A DNA stretch of 64,000 nucleotides from Candidatus Babeliales bacterium (GCA_019749895.1 JAIEPG010000003.1:124001-188000); one strand, 5' to 3'. Numbered from the stretch's first letter, positions 51,875 through 59,740 are shown. The notes: generated by a model not told the origin, from the letters alone. Numbers and translations: made by a program.

Positions 51875-53716
51875 ATGAAAACGTATAACGTTCTTTACGG
51901 TAGTTATATTCTGGTTATATCAGTTGCGTTTGGGCTTATGCTGGCCAATCAAGCACCGGCAAGCGTGTTTGGTATGTATGGCCTACTTTTTATTGCATTG
52001 GTTCCCATTGTCATTGATGCACTTAAAGATTTATACAACAAAAAAATTACCACCGAGTTATTTTTGATTTTTGCTACCGGCGTTGCGCTGGCAGCTCATG
52101 AAGAACAGGCAATTATCGTTGTTCTGATTATTATGCATCTGGCAAAGTATGCGGAAGAGTTTATTAAAGAAAAAACGGGTAGGGCGATTGAAAGCCTGAT
52201 TCGTTTGGTTCCAACCAACGTAACCGCGGTTATTAATGGCCATGAGCAGGTGTTAGAAGTGGGCAACGTGCAGCCAAACATGCGTTTGATTATAAAAACA
52301 GGTGAGCAAATTCCCGTTGATGGCATTATTGTTGATGGTCAGGCCAGCATTAATGAATCGTTTTTAACCGGAGAAAGTACGCCGCTGGAAAAAGGGATTA
52401 AAGATCCGGTGTTTGCCGGCACCTTTGTTCAAGCGGGTAGTGTTGTGGTGGTGGTTGGCAAGGTTGGTTCCGAAACGCATTTTGGCAAAATTAGCCGCCT
52501 GCTTGAGCAAGCAGAAAAGGAAAAAGCAGCGATTGTTTCGGTAACCAATCGTGCAGCATTAGTGGTGGTACAGCTGATGATGGTGTTTATTGGCATTGTC
52601 TGGTTTTTAACCGGCAATCTCTCGCTGGTGACTACTTTGCTGGTTTTTGGATCTCCCATCGAATTAACGCTCATTACGCCACTTGCCATTTTGGCGGCAA
52701 CAGCAGCTGCTTTTCGTTCGGGCATTTTAATTAAAGGTGGTAGTGCATTGGAGCATTTTTCTGATGTTGATATTCTCATTTTTGACAAAACGGGAACACT
52801 GACTATTGGCCAACCTGAGGTTGTTTCTATAGAATCGCTCAATCAATCGTATTCTGAAGATGATATTGTAACAATTGCGGCAATGATGGAAAAACGTTCA
52901 GGGCATGTGCTTGCCAAGGCAATTTTGCAGCGCGCTGCCCAAAATAATAGAGAGATCCCAGATCCGGACCGCTACGAATCGGTAACTGGGCATGGTATTG
53001 AGGTTGAGCATGCCGGCAAAAAATATGTGCTGGGCAGCCAGCATTTTATTGAAGCGCCCGAGCATGCCAATATTCATATTCCTGAATCATTGCTTGCAAC
53101 GCAAGATTCCAGTTCTACTTTCTTTTATTTGGCATGCGATAATCAATTGTGCGGGAGAATTGGCGTTGCCGATTCAATGAGGCCTGAAGCAAAAAGTACG
53201 ATTGATCAACTCAAAAAATTTGGGATTAAAAAAGTGATGTTGTTGAGTGGTGATCGTCTTGAAGTTGCGCAACATGTTGCTGCTCAGTTGGGCATAGAAA
53301 CGGTTTTTGGCCAGGTTGATCCTGATGAAAAGTTGCGTATCATCAAAGATTTGCAGCAAAAAGGGCACAAGGTTGCCATGATTGGCGATGGCATTAACGA
53401 TGCTCCCGCGCTGGTGCAAGCAGATGTTGGTATTGCGATGGGTGCCATGGGCATGGAGCCTGCAATTCAGGCAGCAGACATTGTTTTGATGGCAAACAAT
53501 GTGCAGGGCGTTGTGTTTGTATATGCGCTCTCCCGTAAGGTTTTTCGCTTGATTTTGCAAAATATTTTTGTTGGGCTTGCAGCGGTGCACATTTTTGGTA
53601 TAGTTCTTGCGTTGTTTAATGTGGTTACGCCCATTGAAGCGGCGTTGTTTCATGCTGTTACAGATCTTTTTATTTTAGTGAATTCAGCACGACTTATTCG
53701 ATTTAAGCTTGATTAA
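51875..53716 (+). CDS. P1B-like heavy-metal P-type ATPase with atypical SPI motif
   Basis: 613 residues from ATG at 51875 (AAAGAG upstream); the frame is open to 51725 and ATG at 51848 is possible. No N-terminal metal-binding domain. Actuator motif NESFLTGES; transmembrane motif GSPIELTLITPLA where CPC is standard (S260-P261-I262); phosphorylation site FDKTGTLT; nucleotide-site HP-like SGHVLAKAIL and GHGIEV; hinge IGDGINDAPALVQADVGIAMG; C-terminal LFHAVTDLFILVNSARLIRF, like the ZntA/CadA tail. It should move a divalent or heavy-metal ion out of the cytoplasm, but without a known motif the metal cannot be named. Confidence 0.85.
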   Translation: MKTYNVLYGSYILVISVAFGLMLANQAPASVFGMYGLLFIALVPIVIDALKDLYNKKITTELFLIFATGVALAAHEEQAIIVVLIIMHLAKYAEEFIKEKTGRAIESLIRLVPTNVTAVINGHEQVLEVGNVQPNMRLIIKTGEQIPVDGIIVDGQASINESFLTGESTPLEKGIKDPVFAGTFVQAGSVVVVVGKVGSETHFGKISRLLEQAEKEKAAIVSVTNRAALVVVQLMMVFIGIVWFLTGNLSLVTTLLVFGSPIELTLITPLAILAATAAAFRSGILIKGGSALEHFSDVDILIFDKTGTLTIGQPEVVSIESLNQSYSEDDIVTIAAMMEKRSGHVLAKAILQRAAQNNREIPDPDRYESVTGHGIEVEHAGKKYVLGSQHFIEAPEHANIHIPESLLATQDSSSTFFYLACDNQLCGRIGVADSMRPEAKSTIDQLKKFGIKKVMLLSGDRLEVAQHVAAQLGIETVFGQVDPDEKLRIIKDLQQKGHKVAMIGDGINDAPALVQADVGIAMGAMGMEPAIQAADIVLMANNVQGVVFVYALSRKVFRLILQNIFVGLAAVHIFGIVLALFNVVTPIEAALFHAVTDLFILVNSARLIRFKLD

Positions 53717-53769
53717 TGAAAATTACCGGATAATCTTCTTAAGTCCAGTTAAAACTAGAAGGGAATGTT

Positions 53770-54051
53770 ATGGAAACTGTGCGAGAAAAAATATCTATTC
53801 AAGAATTAAAAAAAATGTCAGCAAAAATGTACGTCCCTCGATACATTTTTTCGCGTTGCTCAAAAACACTCGGGATGAGCGGGTGTGAAGTAGTTTTGAT
53901 TAAAGAAAATAGAAATTTTAGCAGTTTAAGTAGGTTCCAGCACTCTTCGCTTATCGCGAGTGTTCTGTGTAGCTCGCTCATCCCGAGTGTTTTTCCGGAG
54001 GAAAAATGTATCGAGGGAAAGAAGATTGTTAACAAGCTGGTGATTTCATGA
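53770..54051 (+). pseudogene. DUF5674-like gene whose middle is replaced by a palindromic element
   Basis: The 93-codon reading begins METVREKISIQELKKMSAKMY, the N-terminus I remember for DUF5674 proteins (normally about 110 residues), and ends GKKIVNKLVIS, like their C-terminal IVNxLI helix. Residues 22-83, i.e. the whole core, are supplied by the palindromic element at 53834-54018, so the product is unlikely to keep its function. SD AAGGGA is intact and the end still overlaps the next gene by ATGA, so coupling to that gene survives. The family call rests on memory of the ends only; an alternative is a short unrelated gene. Either way, the element-derived middle is visible. Confidence 0.55.
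53834..54018. repeat. 185-bp nested palindromic element in the DUF5674-like gene
   Basis: Outer arms TCCCTCGATACATTTTT (53834-53850) and AAAAATGTATCGAGGGA (54002-54018) are perfect inverted repeats of 17 bp. Inner arms AAAAACACTCGGGATGAGCG (53862-53881) and CGCTCATCCCGAGTGTTTTT (53975-53994) are perfect over 20 bp. The two sides have different spacers between outer and inner arms (11 and 7 bases). Ends are TCCCT...AGGGA, as in the fabF element. Confidence 0.85.
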
Positions 54052-54392
54052 TTATTCACAAAGAAACCTATGAGTCTGGTCGTTGGTTTAAATTTTCTAT
54101 CTTTGAACAGATGGCCAATATTGGCAGCGAGGTTGAACGGACGATTCACTGGAAAAAGACTGGGGATCTTGAGTTGAGCCGAAAAGCATTTGAACGTGCT
54201 CTCGAGTTGATCGATTTTACGGTGCGTGACCAAAAAAATAAAGGCTGTGGCAGACTCAAAGAGATTTTGCGTACGCGCGAGGCCCTGGTTGACCATTTTG
54301 TCTATGACAATGAATACAACACCACCGATGAAGAGTGGCAGCGCTATTTTTACGATTTCACGTACGCAGCGGCATTGCAACGAGGACGGTAG
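54048..54392 (+). CDS. Small helical protein, partner of the DUF5674-like gene
   Basis: 114 residues; its ATG overlaps the preceding stop (ATGA), so translation is coupled. All-alpha, with FSIFEQMANIGSEVERTIHWKKTGDLELSRKAFERALELIDFTV, then EALVDHFVYDNEYNTTDEEWQRYFYDFTYAAALQRGR. I recall such proteins encoded directly after DUF5674 genes in other genomes, but no function is established to my knowledge. The pair looks like a two-component module, possibly toxin-antitoxin-like. fabG starts two bases after this stop, so fabG appears to share its transcript. Confidence 0.65.
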   Translation: MIIHKETYESGRWFKFSIFEQMANIGSEVERTIHWKKTGDLELSRKAFERALELIDFTVRDQKNKGCGRLKEILRTREALVDHFVYDNEYNTTDEEWQRYFYDFTYAAALQRGR

Positions 54393-54394
54393 AA

Positions 54395-55132
54395 ATGTAC
54401 TGCATGGTAACCGGTGGGGCGCAGGGCATTGGCCGCGCAATCACATCACTTTTTTTGCAACGAGGCGACCGTGTTGTGGTGCTTGATTGTCTTGATGCAG
54501 CAACGCAACAGGTAAGCTCGCTGCTTCAAGAAGGCGCTGAATATGTTATGTGTGATATCTCTTCTGCTGCGTCGGTGCAGCAAGCATTTTTCTATGTCGA
54601 TCAACAAAAAATACGTCTCGATGTTTTAGTAAACAACGCGGGCATTTCGCGCGACGCCTTGGCAGTGCGCATGCGCGAGGCCGACTGGGACGCTGTTTTT
54701 AACGTGAATCTTAAAGGTGCTTTTTTGTGCTCACAGCAAGCGCTCAAGCGTATGATGGTTGCAAATGATGGTGCTGGGCACCAGCGCAAGCCTGCGTACA
54801 TTGTGAATATGAGCTCGGTTGTGGCACTCACTGGTAATGCCGGTCAAGCGGCTTATGCTGCCAGCAAGGCAGGTTTAATTGCACTCACCAAATCACTTGC
54901 GCACGAATATGCCAATCGCAATATTTTAGTAAATGCCGTAGCACCTGGTTTTATTGAAACGGCAATGACGCAGCGGTTGTCTGATGACGTTCAAAAAAAT
55001 ATCTTTGAGCGTATCCCGCTCAAGCGCTTTGGCACGGTTGAAGACGTTGCGCAGATGGTTGGCTTTTTGACGTCTGGTAGGGCGGATTATGTGACCGCTC
55101 AGGTGCTGAGTGTTAATGGTGGGATGTATTAA
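54395..55132 (+). CDS. fabG: 3-oxoacyl-ACP reductase
   Basis: 245 residues from ATG at 54395 with GAGGA eight bases upstream. Short-chain dehydrogenase features: CMVTGGAQGIGRAI (NADPH loop), VLVNNAGISRD, catalytic IVNMSSVVALTGNAGQAAYAASKAGL (Ser...Tyr-x-x-x-Lys), then VNAVAPGFIETAMTQ and a C-terminal VNGGMY. It reduces 3-ketoacyl-ACP. It follows the DUF5674 pair by two bases, an odd partnership, and precedes acpP and fabF, with a toxin-antitoxin pair inserted on the opposite strand. Confidence 0.93.
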   Translation: MYCMVTGGAQGIGRAITSLFLQRGDRVVVLDCLDAATQQVSSLLQEGAEYVMCDISSAASVQQAFFYVDQQKIRLDVLVNNAGISRDALAVRMREADWDAVFNVNLKGAFLCSQQALKRMMVANDGAGHQRKPAYIVNMSSVVALTGNAGQAAYAASKAGLIALTKSLAHEYANRNILVNAVAPGFIETAMTQRLSDDVQKNIFERIPLKRFGTVEDVAQMVGFLTSGRADYVTAQVLSVNGGMY

Positions 55133-55141
55133 TATGAGGGC

Positions 55142-55579
55142 TTAAACCTTCATAGCGTCAACTAATTTTTTCATCAAATCATAGTACCGTGGAATTTTGT
55201 AAGAGATTTTGATAGCAACTTCTTCGTTGTAGGTATGCACCAGTCTATTGCGGTCATCAACGATATCCAAAAGATGTGCCGTTTCTGTTTTGTTGGTGAA
55301 ATCTAGTTTGAAACATTCGCGAAAAACGCTTTTGGGGGATTGTTGTTCAATGCCGTGCATGCCCCAAAGATATTCTTTTACGTATTTCCAGAAAAGATCG
55401 AAGGATATTTCAAAAAGTTTTGTTACAGAATTGCGATACGTACGTATCAATTTTTCATCGCTCGATTCATTCTTGCAGATTTTGTTTAAGGAATCTATTT
55501 CTTCCTTAAGTCCTGAAAGTGCTTGTAACATTGTTGTTTGTTTTACCATTAATTTTTCGATACCGGTTATTTTTTCCAT
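55142..55579 (-). CDS. HEPN-domain toxin of a MNT/HEPN pair (HepT-like)
   Basis: 145 residues. HEPN helical fold; the catalytic motif RNRLVH (R-N-x-x-x-H) sits in IVDDRNRLVHTYNE near residue 115. The N-terminal helix TTMLQALSGLKEEIDSL and the LRDFEISFDLFWKYVKEYL-type segment fit the HI0074 group. HEPN toxins of this kind cleave RNA and are silenced by the cognate MNT protein, which AMPylates them. The gene starts inside the last 13 bases of the MNT gene. It lies tail to tail with fabG. Confidence 0.82.
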   Translation of the reverse strand: MEKITGIEKLMVKQTTMLQALSGLKEEIDSLNKICKNESSDEKLIRTYRNSVTKLFEISFDLFWKYVKEYLWGMHGIEQQSPKSVFRECFKLDFTNKTETAHLLDIVDDRNRLVHTYNEEVAIKISYKIPRYYDLMKKLVDAMKV

Positions 55580-55866
55580 AAAATTCCGTATTTGTTAATT
55601 TGTTCAACCATGATTGGTGATGTATTGTGTATGTCAACCACATCAACACAAAATGGAATATTAAGTGTGTCAATGGCGTCGGTAAGTTCAGAAAGATCTC
55701 TTGATGGTATTTCCTGTCCACAATCAATTGCCAAATCAATATCTGAGTGTGGGGTATTGGTTTGTGTTGCCCGTGATCCAAAAAGGTAAAGACGGCATGA
55801 TGGGAAATGTTTAGTAACAAGATCTATGAGGTTTTGATGGTATGGTTCTATTTCTTTATAATTCAT
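55567..55866 (-). CDS. MNT-type nucleotidyltransferase antitoxin (MntA-like)
   Basis: 99 residues. Minimal nucleotidyltransferase motif YLFGSRATQTNTPHSDIDLAID (G-S...D-x-D) and a later Asp in CVDVVDIHN. In established MNT/HEPN modules this enzyme transfers AMP to the HEPN toxin and neutralises it. It precedes and overlaps the HEPN gene by 13 bases, the usual order. Together they form a complete module inserted on the minus strand between fabG and acpP. No clear Shine-Dalgarno precedes its start, which could limit translation. Confidence 0.87.
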   Translation of the reverse strand: MNYKEIEPYHQNLIDLVTKHFPSCRLYLFGSRATQTNTPHSDIDLAIDCGQEIPSRDLSELTDAIDTLNIPFCVDVVDIHNTSPIMVEQINKYGILWKK

Positions 55867-56021
55867 AGTTTTTAGGTAATTTTTTAAAAAAATCTTCTAT
55901 AACAACTATTATAGCATAGAAAAATTCTCAATTTTAGCTATCCTTTAATTCTTTCATAAAAGAATAGTTAATGTAAACAACACACAACAACCTAAAGCAC
56001 AATTAAAGGGAGATTAATCTC

Positions 56022-56270
56022 ATGGCATTTTCACGCGAAGACACACTACAAAAAATCCAACTTATCATTGCCGACAAATTAAGCATGCCACAAGAAAACA
56101 TCAAGCCAGAGGCCACATTCAAAGATCTTGGCGCCGACTCGTTGGACATTGTAGAAATTATTATGAGCTTTGAAGAAACCTTTGGTGTTGAAATTAAAGA
56201 TGAAGACGCAGAACAAATTAAAACAATTGCGCAAGCGGTTGATTTAATTCATCAAGCTCGTACCAAGTAA
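56022..56270 (+). CDS. acpP: Acyl carrier protein
   Basis: 82 residues, GGGAGA before ATG. The phosphopantetheine site DLGADSLDIVEIIMSFEE carries the attachment Ser. Four-helix ACP fold with an acidic second helix. A 12-bp palindrome GAGATTAATCTC (56010-56021) covers the last base of the Shine-Dalgarno and everything up to the start codon, so a small hairpin could tune translation. Followed 12 bases later by fabF. Confidence 0.96.
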   Translation: MAFSREDTLQKIQLIIADKLSMPQENIKPEATFKDLGADSLDIVEIIMSFEETFGVEIKDEDAEQIKTIAQAVDLIHQARTK

Positions 56271-56282
56271 CGCGCGTTTATT

Positions 56283-57737
56283 GTGGCGCACAAACACGAA
56301 GTTGTTATCACCGGCATTGGTTTAGTAACCCCGGTTGGTAACGACACCGCAACAACCTGGCATGCGCTGAGCAACGGGATTTCTGGCATTACTGCTTATG
56401 ATTTGGCACTCCCTTCAACCCTTCGAGACGTTTGTCTTCGCAAAGCTTCGTCAAGCTCCTCAGGGAAGGCGGGAAAGGGTTTTAGCGCTGAGTCTGGCAA
56501 AGAGTCAGGGGGAACTGATTGTGGTGTACAGGAAAAAATTTCCTCCGTTCTCCCTGAGGAGCCTGAAGGGCGTCTCGAAGGGTCGAAGGACGAGGGATCT
56601 TACGAATCCAACGTTGTTGGCATGCCGGTTGGTTTGGTAAAAAATATTCAACAGCAGCTGAACGCTTTGCTGCCCGCCAAGTTACAAAGCCGCAGTGAGC
56701 GCTTTACGCACTTGGCATTGCTGGCAAGTAGCCAAGCACTGGCAGACGCTGGTTGTGACAACAACACGCCGCACGATCGAGAAACTTTTGGTGTGTACGT
56801 TGGCGTGGGGATTGGCGGCTTGAGCACCGTACAAGAAGCAGCGCTTGGTTATGCAGCGCGCGGCGCAAACGGCGTTTCGCCACTCGTTATTCCCAAAGCA
56901 ATCAACAACATTGCCGCCTCCTGGGTAGCCATGCAGCACAACCTGCAAGGGCCGGTGCTGGGGCTTACCAGTGCGTGTTCGTCGGGCGCCGACGCCCTGG
57001 GCCATGCCTTTCGTGCCGTGCGCGACGGCTATGCCACCATAATGCTTGCTGGCGGGGCAGAAGGGTGTGCAACACCGTTTGCCATGACCGCTTTTGACAA
57101 CATGCGTGCGCTTTCGCGTTGGCAGGGAAAGCCGGAAGAGGCAAGCAGGCCGTTTGATGTGCAGCGAGCGGGTTTTGTGATTGCTGAAGGTGCTGGCATG
57201 CTGGTACTTGAACGCAAAGACCATGCGCTGGCGCGTGGTGCGCATATTTATGCCCAGATTGTTGGGTACGGCGCCAATGCCGATGCCTACCATTTAACGG
57301 CCATGCACCCGGAAGGGCGCGGTGCTGTGCAAGCAATCAGACAAGCGTTGCGCGATGCTGGCATTACGCCTGACCAGATCGATTATATCAATGCCCACGG
57401 CACGGGAACGCAGATGAACGATGTTGTAGAAACGTTGGCACTCAAAGAGGTTTTTGGTGCACACGTTGACCCACAAACGCCTGGACATGCGTTGGTCAGC
57501 TCAACAAAGTCGATGACCGGGCACATGATTGCGGCTGCCGGCGGGGTAGAAGCGGGTATTTGTGCGTTGGCACTTGAGCATCAGCTCATACCACCAACCA
57601 TTAATCTTGACCAACCGGACCCGGCTTGTACACTTGATTATGTGCCGGGCAAAGCGCGTGAAGCGCGGGTGCGCTATGCGCTTTCAAATTCGTTTGGCTT
57701 TGGTGGTGGCAACGCGGTACTAGTTTTTAAGAAGTAG
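56283..57737 (+). CDS. fabF: 3-oxoacyl-ACP synthase II with a palindromic-element insertion
   Basis: 484 residues from GTG at 56283 (no other good start; no clear Shine-Dalgarno). Catalytic triad is intact: LTSACSSGADALGHAF (Cys), NAHGTGTQMND (His), KSMTGHMIAAAGG (Lys/His), and the terminal SNSFGFGGGNAVLVFKK. N-terminal VITGIGLVTPVGNDTATTW is normal. FabF proteins usually have about 410-415 residues; the surplus is explained by residues 43-105, encoded by the 188-bp palindromic element, which sits in the N-terminal lid region, away from the active-site blocks. The frame is kept, so a functional enzyme with a surface loop is plausible. Last gene of the fab set, with a strong terminator. Confidence 0.93.
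   Translation: MAHKHEVVITGIGLVTPVGNDTATTWHALSNGISGITAYDLALPSTLRDVCLRKASSSSSGKAGKGFSAESGKESGGTDCGVQEKISSVLPEEPEGRLEGSKDEGSYESNVVGMPVGLVKNIQQQLNALLPAKLQSRSERFTHLALLASSQALADAGCDNNTPHDRETFGVYVGVGIGGLSTVQEAALGYAARGANGVSPLVIPKAINNIAASWVAMQHNLQGPVLGLTSACSSGADALGHAFRAVRDGYATIMLAGGAEGCATPFAMTAFDNMRALSRWQGKPEEASRPFDVQRAGFVIAEGAGMLVLERKDHALARGAHIYAQIVGYGANADAYHLTAMHPEGRGAVQAIRQALRDAGITPDQIDYINAHGTGTQMNDVVETLALKEVFGAHVDPQTPGHALVSSTKSMTGHMIAAAGGVEAGICALALEHQLIPPTINLDQPDPACTLDYVPGKAREARVRYALSNSFGFGGGNAVLVFKK
56410..56597. repeat. 188-bp nested palindromic element inside fabF
   Basis: Ends TCCCT (56410-56414) and AGGGA (56593-56597). Outer arms ACCCTTCGAGACG (56418-56430) / CGTCTCGAAGGGT (56571-56583), perfect 13 bp, extended by CCTTC/GAAGG (56412-56416 / 56585-56589). 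Inner arms GCTCCTCAGGGA (56455-56466) / TCCCTGAGGAGC (56551-56562), perfect 12 bp. Asymmetric spacers of 24 and 8 bases between outer and inner arms. Confidence 0.9.
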
Positions 57738-57770
57738 TTTTAAAAAAAATTAGAAAAAATTTTATATATA

Positions 57771-57806
57771 AAAAAAGAGGCGCATTAAACAATGCGCCTC
57801 TTTTTT
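57771..57806. terminator. Bidirectional terminator after fabF
   Basis: AAAAAAGAGGCGCATT / AATGCGCCTCTTTTTT, a perfect 16-bp stem with a 4-base loop (AAAC), with U-tracts in both directions. It also serves the convergent exported-protein gene at 57825. Confidence 0.9.
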
Positions 57807-57824
57807 ATAACTTATGTAGAAAAT

Positions 57825-58496
57825 TTATGAGATCAGGCTAGGCTGCAGAGCAAGAGATGCTCGTGCTGCGCGAAGTTCTTGGCTTGGTGAAAGCGCTAAG
57901 CTTATTTCACAATCGTTGAGCAACTCTGAATAGGTCAATGTTTTAACGTTGAAGCTTGGGTCGTTAAACTTCTGTTCACACTTTTGGCTACGCAGTTGTT
58001 TAATTGCTGTCAAATTACCACAGCGTGCTTGTTCTTCAACTGACAAGGTAACTTGTGGATTGTTGCAAATTGAGCGATGCAAGTACTTTACTTCTGTTTC
58101 AAGATTTTCTTCCATACATCGTTTTTTGTTGTTGGTTACTATGCATCGTGGTTGCATTGCTTCAAGCGCTTGCGCACGTTCTGCGGTGGTTGTTCCTTCA
58201 AGGTTGCACACTGCTTGTTCTTCGGGCGTTAATGCATTGTCTTGTTCAAGTTTGGCGCATGCTTGTGTAAGTAACTCATTCAGAACATCGTTAAGCTCTG
58301 TGCCGGTTTCTGGTTGCTCTGTGCTGGTAAACAGCTTTTGTACCATCTCAAGTTGAGAGCCTACCAGTAGTGCTGCTGTTGCCAGTACAAGCGTAGCGCA
58401 GACAGTTGCCTCGGCTCGAGCGTTGTAGCTATGAGCGTTGCTGGTGGTCATTGTTGCGGCAAATGTTACCAGGGCAATAAAACGAATAAGTTTCAT
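57825..58496 (-). CDS. Exported Cys-containing protein, unknown
   Basis: 223 residues, AAGGTA before ATG. Signal peptide 1-22. A second hydrophobic stretch (ATVCATLVLATAALLVG, about 30-46) may anchor it. The rest is helical with nine or so Cys spread in CxNLE/RC/KRC/SICNN/ARC patterns, so disulfides are likely in the periplasm or outside. The repeated phrase (L)TPEEQAVCNL and SVEEQARCGNL hints at two copies of a 45-60 residue unit. It follows the 284-residue gene by 37 bases on the same strand. Confidence 0.62.
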   Translation of the reverse strand: MKLIRFIALVTFAATMTTSNAHSYNARAEATVCATLVLATAALLVGSQLEMVQKLFTSTEQPETGTELNDVLNELLTQACAKLEQDNALTPEEQAVCNLEGTTTAERAQALEAMQPRCIVTNNKKRCMEENLETEVKYLHRSICNNPQVTLSVEEQARCGNLTAIKQLRSQKCEQKFNDPSFNVKTLTYSELLNDCEISLALSPSQELRAARASLALQPSLIS

Positions 58497-58533
58497 AAAA
58501 TTACCTTTTTTATTTTTTGTGTAAGAATTGTTC

Positions 58534-59388
58534 TTAGTTTTTGAAGAATGTCTTGTAAAGCAATCCGCTCATGCTCGGTACGCTGTAGGCTTGTGGTTGT
58601 TCAGTAACAACCGGAGTTTCAACTTCTGCTGGAGTGCTTGGTTCGTTAACAATAACAGGCTCTGTTACAGGTTCTGTGTTTTCTTTTACGTCTGGTTGTT
58701 CTGGCGCAACGGTTGGTTCATCTTCTGGCTTACAAACAAGATAAAAATCGGCATGTGGCGCTTGGCAAACCTCTTCAGCATCTTCTGCTGGCGTGCTTGG
58801 TGCGGTAACAGTTGCCGGCTCTGTGTTTTCTTTTACTTCTATTTTTAATGGTCTGCTGGAAGTAAGGAATATGCCATTTTCTTCGTCAAGGCCGCACATT
58901 TTCAAAGAATCTGGGTGTGTAGTGTTTGTTAACGACAACCATTGTGCAGCAAGGTCGATGTGGCTTGCAAGGTAAGCAGCGGCAAGTACAACGGGCACAG
59001 CAATAAGTGCTCCAGTAACTTTTACCAAAGTCCATGCATGGTTTTGGGTTACTGAAGTATAATCTTCAACGGTTACTTCTTCTTCGGTTGCTTGAGCGTT
59101 TATGTGAGCGTTTTGAGCTTCAGTTACTACGTCTTTGGCAGCTACTTCGGCTTCTTCAACAATCACTTCTGGTACAACGTTAAATTCTTTGCACAGAGCA
59201 TCAAATTCTTTGGCTAGAATTTCGAAAACAAAAAAGCCTTGATCTTTGCCTTTTGGGCTGATATCAAGCACTGTAGAGGGCTCAAAAATAGTTTGAGCGA
59301 CTTCAGATGATTCCCAAGCAACAAGTTCTGTTGTGCTGGCAAGTGTTGCAGCGCACAATGCCGCCGCAATAATACGATTAAATTTCAT
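58534..59388 (-). CDS. Exported membrane-anchored protein with shared C-terminal tag
   Basis: 284 residues, AGGGGA before ATG. Signal peptide 1-23. Helical/acidic region with a membrane helix near 130-150 (GALIAVPVVLAAAYLASHI), then a Glu/Pro/Thr-rich stalk containing repeated KENTEP...VTAPSTPAE units. The last residues ETPVVTEQPQAYSVPSMSG followed by LLYKTFFKN are almost identical to the end of the 541-residue neighbour; DNA identity runs over 93 bases. The tag may direct secretion or surface attachment. Promoter at 59465-59438; likely co-transcribed with the 223-residue gene. Confidence 0.63.
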   Translation of the reverse strand: MKFNRIIAAALCAATLASTTELVAWESSEVAQTIFEPSTVLDISPKGKDQGFFVFEILAKEFDALCKEFNVVPEVIVEEAEVAAKDVVTEAQNAHINAQATEEEVTVEDYTSVTQNHAWTLVKVTGALIAVPVVLAAAYLASHIDLAAQWLSLTNTTHPDSLKMCGLDEENGIFLTSSRPLKIEVKENTEPATVTAPSTPAEDAEEVCQAPHADFYLVCKPEDEPTVAPEQPDVKENTEPVTEPVIVNEPSTPAEVETPVVTEQPQAYSVPSMSGLLYKTFFKN

Positions 59389-59437
59389 AGAAAGATCCCC
59401 TAAAAAAACCCCAGGACAATTAATAAACTACCACATG

Positions 59438-59465
59438 AGTTTAGCTTGGACAAAACTTTTGTCAA
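59438..59465 (-). promoter_or_regulatory. Promoter of the 284-residue exported protein gene
   Basis: TTGACA (59465-59460), a 16-base spacer and TAAACT (59443-59438) on the minus strand, about 50 bases before the start codon. Confidence 0.6.
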
Positions 59466-59533
59466 TTTGTTGAGGTGGGCTTTGTGTTGGTTTCTAGGTC
59501 GTTATTTGAATTTTGAGTGTCCCAAATAAAACC

Positions 59534-59567
59534 AAAGGCCCGCTCGGTTTTATCCAAGCAGGCCTTT
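59534..59567. terminator. Hairpin with T-run, probable terminator
   Basis: AAAGGCCCGCTCGG and CCAAGCAGGCCTTT pair at 12 of 14 positions with a 6-base loop; on the plus strand T residues continue after the stem, and on the minus strand TTTGGTTTT follows. Confidence 0.55.
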
Positions 59568-59684
59568 TTGTGGGTCCCTCTACCCCCAACCCTCTTGAAA
59601 TAATCTCTAGGTTGGTGATTTTGGGTGGGTCGGTGTTTAAGGTTTTTATTGCGGAAAAAATTTTATGTGCACCGAGTTTTAGAA

Positions 59685-59714
59685 AAGAGACGCACTGCTA
59701 CCAGTGCGTCTCTT
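59685..59714 (-). terminator. Terminator of the 541-residue exported protein gene
   Basis: AAGAGACGCACTG / CAGTGCGTCTCTT, a perfect 13-bp stem with a 4-base loop. On the minus strand TTTTC follows. Confidence 0.75.
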
Positions 59715-59740
59715 GTTTGTTTCTTATCTAAGCATAGTTC

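Larger units (their letters stand above)
59389..59740. other. 352-bp intergenic region with two hairpins and a promoter
   Basis: No gene seen. From left: a minus-strand promoter (59438-59465) for the 284-residue gene; hairpin 59534-59567 with T5 on the plus strand; and the terminator 59685-59714 of the 541-residue gene. Confidence 0.6.

Noticed and set aside
53770-54051. Intact novel 93-residue gene
   Set aside because: Its middle two thirds is made of the two arms and centre of a palindromic element, so it is treated as a broken gene.
54226-54486. 86-codon frame overlapping the DUF5674 partner and fabG
   Set aside because: A different frame of two genes with clear protein families and no start signal.
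56682-57293. 203-codon open frame opposite fabF
   Set aside because: Antisense to a clear FabF domain; composition (Arg/His/Thr) is that of a shadow frame.
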